The notes under the pieces are model-generated. The model did no database searches. It saw only the letters and a list, made by a program, of their open reading frames with translations, and was not told where the DNA came from. Below, one piece after another: positions 1 to 5,647 of a stretch of 11,951 nt of DNA; positions within the stretch are counted from its first letter, which is position 1, and each line of letters begins with the position of its first letter. The translations under genes and the position numbers were made by a program. This DNA comes from Lachnoclostridium sp. UBA3320 (GTDB lineage: Bacteria; Bacillota; Clostridia; Lachnospirales; Lachnospiraceae), in contig DESG01000155.1 of the NCBI GenBank assembly GCA_002361175.1, positions 1 to 11,951 of the forward strand. Reading direction: 5' to 3'.

Positions 1-67
1 AATAGAGAACTTTTAACTGTCCAGATAATAAGTACATTAATATTAAGAAAAAGGATGTTGATAAATA

Positions 68-1138
68 ATGGCAAGACGAGTGACCATACAAGATATAGCA
101 GATGAGCTTGGGATTTCACGAAATACAGTTTCCAAAGCTATTAATAATACAGGCATCCTTGCCGATACCACAAGGGAAAAAGTTTTAAAGAAAGCAATAG
201 AAATGGGATACAAACAGTTTTCTTATGTCAATATCCCTGGTATTGGCAAACCAGATTCAATCCTTGTACCCCCAACACTAAAAGGGGAGATATCTCTTTT
301 CACTTCTCGCTTTATCGGGGATTCACATTTTGCATCCACTATGCTTGATAATTTTCAACGAGAGATTTCAAGTCTTGGATATACTTTTACCATGCATCGT
401 GTACAGAAAGATGAGATAGACAATCTGGTACTGCCAGCTTCTTATGACACAACAAAAAGCACTGGCATAATTTGTGTTGAAATGTTCAATAAAGAATACT
501 GTTCGATGCTCTGTGGTATGGATATTCCCGTCCTCTTTGTCGATACACCAGTGTATGGACTAAATGAACCTCTCAAAGCAGATATACTGCTTATGGATAA
601 TCAATCTGGCATCTATAGTTTTGTAAAAGAAATGGTGCGCAGAGGCAAGAAAAAAATTGGATTTATCGGTGAGCATTCTCACTGCCAGTCTTTCTTTGAG
701 CGTTTCCTAGGATATCGCAACGCCATGTATCTGTCAGGGCTGCCATGCCCAGAAGAATACTGTATTATAGGAAATATAAACAATCCTCAAAAAATGGGCT
801 GTGAAAATTATTTGTCATATTTAAAAAAACAGATTAAGGATTTAAACCCTCTTCCTGATGTCTTTATTTGTGCCAACGACTTTGTGGCAATAGATGTGAT
901 ACATGTGTTTAGAGAACTTGGAATTACTGTTCCAAAGGATGTCTATCTCTGTGGTTTTGATGACTCTCCAGAGTCCAGAGTTATAACACCTTCACTTACT
1001 ACAATACATATACATAGCCAGATAATGGGCTTTTCAGCAGTAAATCTGCTGCTTTCAAGAATTAAAGAGCCTTCACTAAACTTTAGGACAATTCACACAG
1101 AGACAGAATTAATTTACAGGGAATCAACAGAAGATTAA
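68..1138 (+). CDS. LacI/GalR-family transcriptional regulator
   Basis: A 356-residue one-component DNA-binding regulator of the LacI/GalR family, probably responding to a sugar or related small ligand. An N-terminal LacI-type helix-turn-helix covers about residues 4-27 (TIQDIADELGISRNTVSKAI), followed by the usual third helix to about residue 50. A periplasmic-binding-protein-like effector domain starts near residue 75; family landmarks are DNQSG (177-181), CANDFVAIDV (268-277) and GFDDSP (296-301). The stretch between them (52-74) is longer than usual and rich in Gly and Pro, so the hinge helix is not obvious. The start is fixed by an in-frame TAA at 62-64; AAGGA at 51-55 is a Shine-Dalgarno 12 bases before the ATG. 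No transport or catabolic gene lies beside it here, so its targets may be to the left or unlinked. I saw no CG-centred LacI operator in the 67 upstream bases. The family is sure; the ligand is unknown. Confidence 0.94.
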   Translation: MARRVTIQDIADELGISRNTVSKAINNTGILADTTREKVLKKAIEMGYKQFSYVNIPGIGKPDSILVPPTLKGEISLFTSRFIGDSHFASTMLDNFQREISSLGYTFTMHRVQKDEIDNLVLPASYDTTKSTGIICVEMFNKEYCSMLCGMDIPVLFVDTPVYGLNEPLKADILLMDNQSGIYSFVKEMVRRGKKKIGFIGEHSHCQSFFERFLGYRNAMYLSGLPCPEEYCIIGNINNPQKMGCENYLSYLKKQIKDLNPLPDVFICANDFVAIDVIHVFRELGITVPKDVYLCGFDDSPESRVITPSLTTIHIHSQIMGFSAVNLLLSRIKEPSLNFRTIHTETELIYRESTED

Positions 1139-1203
1139 CACTTACATATTACTTCAAGATGGAATAAACCATAACTATTTGTATCAGCGAAAGAGGTAAC
1201 AGG

Positions 1204-1344
1204 ATGATAGGAAGAGAAGACAAAAAAGCTGGGATAAAAGAAGGAACTTTTGATAATATTTCAATAGCTCGGTATTCTGTTCCAAGCCACTGGGATATAG
1301 GTAAGATTTACAAAAGGCTTATGAATCCCCTCAAAATATACTGA
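1204..1344 (+). CDS. Short hypothetical ORF, possibly a decayed gene remnant
   Basis: A 46-codon frame begins at ATG 1204, with AGAGG (1192-1196) seven bases before it, and ends at TGA 1342-1344. The peptide is not low-complexity: it contains SVPSHWDIGKIYKRL, which reads like the core of a folded helical protein. Another frame continues the protein-like sequence from 1329 (PQNILNAFLYEEIE) to TAA 1371-1373, so one indel near the CCCC run at 1327-1330 could have broken a longer gene of about 56 codons. I do not recognise the family. It lies between the LacI-type regulator and the ABC-F gene on the same strand and fills most of a 265-base gap. It could be a real small protein, a frameshifted remnant or chance; the good ribosome binding site favours one of the first two. 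Confidence 0.35.
   Translation: MIGREDKKAGIKEGTFDNISIARYSVPSHWDIGKIYKRLMNPLKIY
1250..1278 (+). promoter_or_regulatory. Weak candidate sigma-A promoter for the ABC-F gene
   Basis: TTGATA (1250-1255), a 17-base spacer and TATTCT (1273-1278) give a 5/6 match at -35 and a 4/6 match at -10. It lies inside the short frame at 1204-1344, about 125 bases before the ABC-F start. No terminator is visible after the LacI-type gene, so read-through is an alternative. Confidence 0.22.
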
Positions 1345-1403
1345 ATGCTTTTCTTTATGAGGAAATTGAGTAAAAACTGCAGAAACGGAGAAACAAAAAC
1401 CAT

Positions 1404-3323
1404 ATGATTTTACAATGCAGCCATATTAGTAAGACTTTTTTAACAGACACTATTTTAGATGATGTTTCTTTCCATATAAATGACAATGAAAAAGCCGCCG
1501 TTGTTGGTATCAATGGCTCTGGTAAGTCAACTCTTATTAAAATTATTGTAAATGAGCTTGAAGCAGATAGTGGAGAAGTTGTTATTGGCAAAGATATTTC
1601 TGTGGGATATCTTGCGCAGAACCAAGAATATGACTCTGACAAAACCATTCTTGAAGAAATGCAGAATGCAAAGCCTGAAATTATAGAGCTTGAAAAGCGA
1701 CTTGACGTTTTGTCAGCACAAATGGAAAATAAAAGTGGTAGTGAACTTGAATCAATTATTAAACAGTATGACCAAACACGACATCGCTTTGAACAACTTG
1801 GCGGATATTCATATAAAAGTGAGATTACTGGTGTATTAAAAGGGCTTGGATTTACTGAAGATGAATTTAATCAGCAAGTTAAGTCGCTATCTGGAGGTGA
1901 GAAAACAAGAGCAGCTCTTGCCAAAATGCTTTTAAAAAATCCTAAGTTTATAATTCTTGACGAGCCAGCTAACCACCTTGACCTAAGTGCAATACGCTGG
2001 CTTGAAGGATACCTTGCCAATTATAAAGGTGCAGTTCTTTTAGTTGCACATGACAGGTATTTCCTTGATAAAATTGTCACCAAGGTTATTGAACTAAGAC
2101 AGACGCACTGTACTGTATTTTTAGGAAATTATACAGAATATTCCAAAAAGAAAAAGGCACTGATGGAAACACTTATGAAGCAATACCTTAATCAACAAGC
2201 AGATATAAAGCATCAAGAAGAAGTTATTGCAAAGCTAAAATCTTTTAACAGGGAAAAATCTATTAAGAGAGCAGAAAGCCGTGAAAAAATGCTTGATAAG
2301 ATAGAAAGGATAGACAAACCATTAGAGGAAAAATCCAAAATGCACCTTTTATTTAAGCCACGCATACAGAGTGGTAATGATGTACTTTCAGTAAAGGAAT
2401 TGTCTAAAAGCTATGGCAACCATCTGCTGTTTTCTGACATTAATCTTGATATAAAGAGGGGCGAACATGTTGCAATTATAGGTGATAACGGAACAGGCAA
2501 GACTACTATGCTTAAAATACTTATGGGCATGGAGCAGCCTGATTCATGCGGCAGTATAAAATTTGGCACTAATGTTTTTGTAGCCTACTATGACCAAGAA
2601 CACCAAGTACTTCACCCTGAAAAAACACTTTTTGAAGAAATACAGGACACATACCCTGATATGAATAATACACAAGTTCGCAATGTACTGGCAGCTTTTC
2701 TTTTTACAGATGATGATGTATTTAAGCAGATAAAGAATTTAAGTGGTGGTGAAAGAGGGCGTGTATCACTTGCAAGGCTTATGCTTTCAGATGCCAATTT
2801 TTTGCTGCTTGACGAGCCAACCAACCACCTTGATATTGACTCTAAAGAAATACTTGAAAATGCCATTAATAACTTTGAAGGGACGATACTCTATGTATCG
2901 CATGACAGATATTTTATAAATACTACAGCGACAAGAATCCTTAATTTAACACAACAGCGGATAGTCAGCTATACAGGCAATTATGACTACTATCTTGAGA
3001 AAAAAGAAGATGCCGAGCGTGCACAATTAAATTCCATACCAGATACCACATCTACTCAAACAACAAATACAGACAGCAACAAGTTAAGCTGGCAGCAGCA
3101 AAAAGAAGAACAGTCAAGGCTGCGCAAAAAAGAAAATGAACTAAAAAAGACAGAAACTGAAATTGAAAAACTCGAAACACGCAATGCTGAAATAGACTTA
3201 CAGCTTTTAGACCCTGCCAACGGAACTAATATAGCATTATTACAGGAATTGACTAAAGAACGTGAAGATAATGACTTACAGCTTGAAAAACTTATGGAAC
3301 AGTGGGAAACTCTTTCGGAATAG
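1404..3323 (+). CDS. ydiF: ABC-F family ATPase, YdiF type (ribosome-associated)
   Basis: A soluble 639-residue protein with two ABC ATPase domains and no membrane segment. ABC-F proteins bind the ribosomal E site and act on stalled or antibiotic-bound ribosomes. Domain 1 has Walker A GINGSGKS (35-42), signature LSGGE (162-166), Walker B IILDEP (183-188) and AHDR (215-218). A charged helical linker (about 240-325), the part that reaches toward P-site tRNA in this family, joins it to domain 2: Walker A GDNGTGKT (360-367), signature LSGGE (446-450), LLLDEPTNHLD (467-477) and SHDR (499-502). A C-terminal coiled coil (about 565-638) ending in EQWETLSE matches the layout and length of Bacillus subtilis YdiF. 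Domain 1 reads EPANHLD instead of the usual EPTNHLD. The start matches the family's conserved MILQ beginning; GGAG at 1387-1390 is 13 bases upstream, rather far. A housekeeping role is more likely than antibiotic resistance, but sequence alone does not decide this. Confidence 0.96.
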   Translation: MILQCSHISKTFLTDTILDDVSFHINDNEKAAVVGINGSGKSTLIKIIVNELEADSGEVVIGKDISVGYLAQNQEYDSDKTILEEMQNAKPEIIELEKRLDVLSAQMENKSGSELESIIKQYDQTRHRFEQLGGYSYKSEITGVLKGLGFTEDEFNQQVKSLSGGEKTRAALAKMLLKNPKFIILDEPANHLDLSAIRWLEGYLANYKGAVLLVAHDRYFLDKIVTKVIELRQTHCTVFLGNYTEYSKKKKALMETLMKQYLNQQADIKHQEEVIAKLKSFNREKSIKRAESREKMLDKIERIDKPLEEKSKMHLLFKPRIQSGNDVLSVKELSKSYGNHLLFSDINLDIKRGEHVAIIGDNGTGKTTMLKILMGMEQPDSCGSIKFGTNVFVAYYDQEHQVLHPEKTLFEEIQDTYPDMNNTQVRNVLAAFLFTDDDVFKQIKNLSGGERGRVSLARLMLSDANFLLLDEPTNHLDIDSKEILENAINNFEGTILYVSHDRYFINTTATRILNLTQQRIVSYTGNYDYYLEKKEDAERAQLNSIPDTTSTQTTNTDSNKLSWQQQKEEQSRLRKKENELKKTETEIEKLETRNAEIDLQLLDPANGTNIALLQELTKEREDNDLQLEKLMEQWETLSE

Positions 3324-3332
3324 AAATATCAT

Positions 3333-3378
3333 AAAAAGCCTATTAATCCTCTTTTAAAAGAAGTAACAGGCTTTTTTT
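3333..3378. terminator. Bidirectional intrinsic terminator between convergent genes
   Basis: AAAAAGCCT (3333-3341) pairs with AGGCTTTTT (3368-3376), with three more pairs inside (TTA/TAA) and an inner palindrome TCTTTTAAAAGA. A T-run follows on the + strand (3372-3378) and the mirrored A-run gives U residues on the - strand. It starts ten bases after the ABC-F stop and ends two bases from the stop of the convergent ferritin-like gene, so it can serve both. Confidence 0.85.
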
Positions 3379-3379
3379 C

Positions 3380-3928
3380 TTATATTTCTTTTGCTAATGT
3401 ATCAAGAAACATTATATGATACTCTTCATCTAGTATAATTCTTGACAGTACAGCATTGATATACTTATCATTTATCATATTAATATGTGCCTTATACTGA
3501 TTTATTGCTGCTTTTTCAGCCTCTATATCAGCTAAAATCATTTTATGAATGTCTTGTGGAATTGAAATATACTTTGGTGTCCACATCGCCTGTCTACCAT
3601 TATTTAACTTCACTGTATAATCAAGATTTCCATCAAGCAAAAAAATTATTTCTCCAAGTTTTTGCAAATGCATCATTTCTGCCATTGCAATTCCAAGAAT
3701 TGTTCTTGCAGCGGGACATCTTTCGCATGACAAGCGGTTCTCATTATTGATATACTGTGTAATTGCTGACAGTTCTGAGACTGAACCACAGTAATCAATA
3801 CTTAAAATATTGGCATAAATTAAATTTTTACTTTCTACCTTTATTGAAGGATATGGCATATCCACCATAATAGGTTTTACATTCATAAAACTGCAGTTGT
3901 TAGATAACTGATTTGATTTTTCTTCCAT
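3380..3928 (-). CDS. Ferritin-like (rubrerythrin/bacterioferritin-type) di-metal protein
   Basis: About 182 residues forming a four-helix ferritin-like fold. Residue numbers count from a GTG at 3931. The expected carboxylate and histidine ligands are all visible: E53 in helix A (ELSAITQY), E85-x-x-H88 in helix B (EMMH), E139 in helix C (EKAAINQY) and E169-x-x-H172 in helix D (EEYH). Helices A and C share the pattern E-x-x-A-I-x-Q-Y, as in tandem-duplicated ferritin-like proteins. The di-iron or di-manganese site suggests peroxide handling, metal storage or a catalase-like role. There is no rubredoxin domain and no signal peptide, but a CxxC (C69-E-R-C72) sits between helices A and B. The first 30 residues look disordered. 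Two starts abut: GTG 3931 and ATG 3928. I prefer the ATG, which places GGA of the upstream TTGGAAA at a normal eight-base spacing. The exact subfamily is uncertain; a spore-coat-associated CotJC-like role is an alternative. Confidence 0.83.
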   Translation of the reverse strand: MEEKSNQLSNNCSFMNVKPIMVDMPYPSIKVESKNLIYANILSIDYCGSVSELSAITQYINNENRLSCERCPAARTILGIAMAEMMHLQKLGEIIFLLDGNLDYTVKLNNGRQAMWTPKYISIPQDIHKMILADIEAEKAAINQYKAHINMINDKYINAVLSRIILDEEYHIMFLDTLAKEI

Positions 3929-3985
3929 CACTATTTTCCAATGACATTTTATAATATCTATATATAATATGACACTATAATAATG

Positions 3986-4023
3986 ATAGTACCAATATTT
4001 TATAATATTGGTACTATTTTTTT
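3986..4023 (+). terminator. Terminator-like hairpin facing against the surrounding genes
   Basis: A perfect 14-bp inverted repeat, ATAGTACCAATATT (3986-3999) and AATATTGGTACTAT (4004-4017), closes a TTAT loop and is followed by a T-run to 4023 on the + strand. Both flanking genes read on the - strand, where the sequence after the stem (ATCATTATTATAG) is only moderately U-rich. The hairpin therefore looks best as a + strand terminator, though it could also end the L,D-transpeptidase transcript less efficiently. Confidence 0.6.
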
Positions 4024-4034
4024 GCGTTTAACTA

Positions 4035-5522
4035 TTAAACAGAAAGATTATAACAGATTACAGGTGTTCCTGTCTGCACTACATCATATATTCTTCTAGC
4101 ATAATCTGGTGGAAGATTTACACAACCATGTGAACCGTTTGTCCTATATATTTGCCCACCAAATGAAGTTCTCCAGTCAGCATCATGTAGTCCGATATTT
4201 CCATTAAATGGCATCCAGTATGATACAGGTGTAGAATAATTTTCACCATTTAATGTAGCATTTCTTTGTTTATATGTAATACCATATACACCTGCTGGAG
4301 TGTCAAAACCACGTGAACTGTTGCCTGATACGCAGTCTGTTTCTAATATAAGTTCACCATCTTTGTATAAAAATACATGTTGTTCGGTAAGATTTACCTC
4401 AACATATGTGTCACCGTAGTCAGGTGTGCCATAACGGTCAGCAGTCTGATAATAACAAGGTGTTCTGTCTCCTTGATATCCCTCTTTAATAAGACCTAAC
4501 AGCTCTTTTGACTCTTGAGCCGTATTCATCCACCAACCGTAGTCCCCTCCTGTTATTGTAATCTTTTTCCCATAACTTGTCTTAAATTCTCTTGAACGGA
4601 ATATAGTGTCATATTTTTTTCTAAGGGAAGCAACAAAATCAGTTACTTTAGTTTCATCAATGCTTATATTATCTTTTTTAATAGAAAGCCAATTATTAAC
4701 AATATCACCATTCAGCACTTCTGTATTGTCACCAAAAGTATAAGTAATATTTGTACGTGTGTATTTATTAAGCTTATCAAGTCGTTTGTTAAGTCTTTTA
4801 TTGTCAGAAAGCACTTTAGGTTTTTTATACAGTCCTGCTTCGTCACAATCTATACTTGAACCAAGACTTTTAACCATATCTTCAACAGCCTCTATAAGTT
4901 CAGCTTTTTTAAGTTTATTGCCATCTACTTCACTTATTATACTATAGCCCTCGCCTTTTTTATAATCTGAAATATATGCATTTTTTGGTTTTACAAACTC
5001 ACCTTTTTGCATATTTCTAAGACCGTTTACAGCCTCTTCTACTTTGGCAGAATCACAAGTTATAAATGTAGGTCTTCCTGAATAAACGGCACTGTGTTTT
5101 AAAAACCATGTCCATGCATTTTGCTCTTTCATAATTTTTGTAAGTTCATCTGTAGAAGCCACCGCTATACCAAGGTCGGAACTAGAAAGCGTTTCTTCAA
5201 ATTTTTCACCATTGACATCTTTCTGTACTATTGTAAGTGAATAATTCGATAATCCTTTTTCAAAATCTTCCACTTTCATTTTAGAAACATCTGTACCATA
5301 TACATTTGTTCCTTCAAAAAAATGCGACTGGTAATATACAACGCCTGCAAGATATGCAATTAAACAGGCAAGGCATAAAAAAGCAGGAATTAACAGCAAC
5401 CTTTTTAAAATTTTTCCATTGCCCCTGCTCGTTGGCATATCTATAGATATATCTGGTATCATACCTGCATGTTCAATAGTTGCTGCCTCATTATTAAGTT
5501 CATCTCTTTTTTTCTTTCCCAT
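4035..5522 (-). CDS. Membrane-anchored L,D-transpeptidase (YkuD) with PG-binding-4-type region
   Basis: A 495-residue peptidoglycan-modifying enzyme. YkuD L,D-transpeptidases make 3-3 cross-links or attach proteins to the wall through an active-site cysteine, and are insensitive to most beta-lactams. A basic cytoplasmic tail (1-40) precedes one membrane helix (about 41-63, LLLIPAFLCLACLIAYLAG), leaving the rest outside. Residues about 70-340 resemble the paired PG_binding_4-type region that often precedes YkuD in Clostridia. The YkuD domain spans about 371-492. Its catalytic signature is intact: GLHDADWR with H446, then SHGCVNLP with H465 and nucleophile C467. No neighbour is a cell-wall gene. 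The start follows an AAAAGGG Shine-Dalgarno ten bases upstream, which lies in a structured leader (see 5534-5579); a consensus promoter is at 5600-5628. The stop overlaps a small palindrome, GTTTAA-CTA-TTAAAC (4026-4040). The enzyme class is certain; which reaction dominates is not. Confidence 0.95.
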   Translation of the reverse strand: MGKKKRDELNNEAATIEHAGMIPDISIDMPTSRGNGKILKRLLLIPAFLCLACLIAYLAGVVYYQSHFFEGTNVYGTDVSKMKVEDFEKGLSNYSLTIVQKDVNGEKFEETLSSSDLGIAVASTDELTKIMKEQNAWTWFLKHSAVYSGRPTFITCDSAKVEEAVNGLRNMQKGEFVKPKNAYISDYKKGEGYSIISEVDGNKLKKAELIEAVEDMVKSLGSSIDCDEAGLYKKPKVLSDNKRLNKRLDKLNKYTRTNITYTFGDNTEVLNGDIVNNWLSIKKDNISIDETKVTDFVASLRKKYDTIFRSREFKTSYGKKITITGGDYGWWMNTAQESKELLGLIKEGYQGDRTPCYYQTADRYGTPDYGDTYVEVNLTEQHVFLYKDGELILETDCVSGNSSRGFDTPAGVYGITYKQRNATLNGENYSTPVSYWMPFNGNIGLHDADWRTSFGGQIYRTNGSHGCVNLPPDYARRIYDVVQTGTPVICYNLSV

Positions 5523-5533
5523 ATCATCACAGC

Positions 5534-5579
5534 CCTTTTATTAAATTTCAGCAATAAAAATAAAAGGTCTTATTGCTGA
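5534..5579 (-). promoter_or_regulatory. Structured 5' leader with interleaved stems covering the Shine-Dalgarno
   Basis: In mRNA order, TCAGCAATAA (5579-5570) pairs with TTATTGCTGA (5557-5548), a perfect 10-bp stem. Its 12-base loop contains CCUUUUAUU (5567-5559), which is perfectly complementary over 9 bp to AAUAAAAGG (5542-5534) just downstream. The second element is the Shine-Dalgarno of the L,D-transpeptidase gene. The order is that of an H-type pseudoknot with loops of 2, 1 and 5 nucleotides. The 5-nucleotide loop is short for crossing a 10-bp stem, so the pairings may instead be alternatives. The hairpin could also be a poor terminator for the serpin, but no U-run follows it. Confidence 0.5.
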
Positions 5580-5599
5580 TTTAGTTGTAATCTCATAAT

Positions 5600-5628
5600 A
5601 GTATATTACTTTAATATCAAAATATCAA
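5600..5628 (-). promoter_or_regulatory. Sigma-A-type promoter of the L,D-transpeptidase gene
   Basis: On the - strand, TTGATA (5628-5623), a 17-base spacer and TATACT (5605-5600) match the consensus 5/6 at each box with ideal spacing. Transcription would start near 5593 and give a leader of about 70 bases that includes the whole paired region at 5534-5579. Confidence 0.6.
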
Positions 5629-5647
5629 CTCACTTTTATTACCATAT

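Noticed and set aside
1..102. Frame open from base 1 to TGA at 100-102 on the + strand, a possible tail of an upstream gene
   Set aside because: Only 33 codons, no family feature, and it would overlap the well-supported LacI-type gene by 35 bases.
1355..1648. 97-codon - strand frame across the start of the ABC-F gene
   Set aside because: Antisense to a certain coding region; Ser/Phe/Leu-rich composition typical of a shadow frame.
5548..5579. Hairpin as a simple intrinsic terminator of the serpin gene
   Set aside because: On the - strand the stem is followed by AATTTAATAAAA, not a U-run; the position inside the predicted leader of the next gene explains it better.
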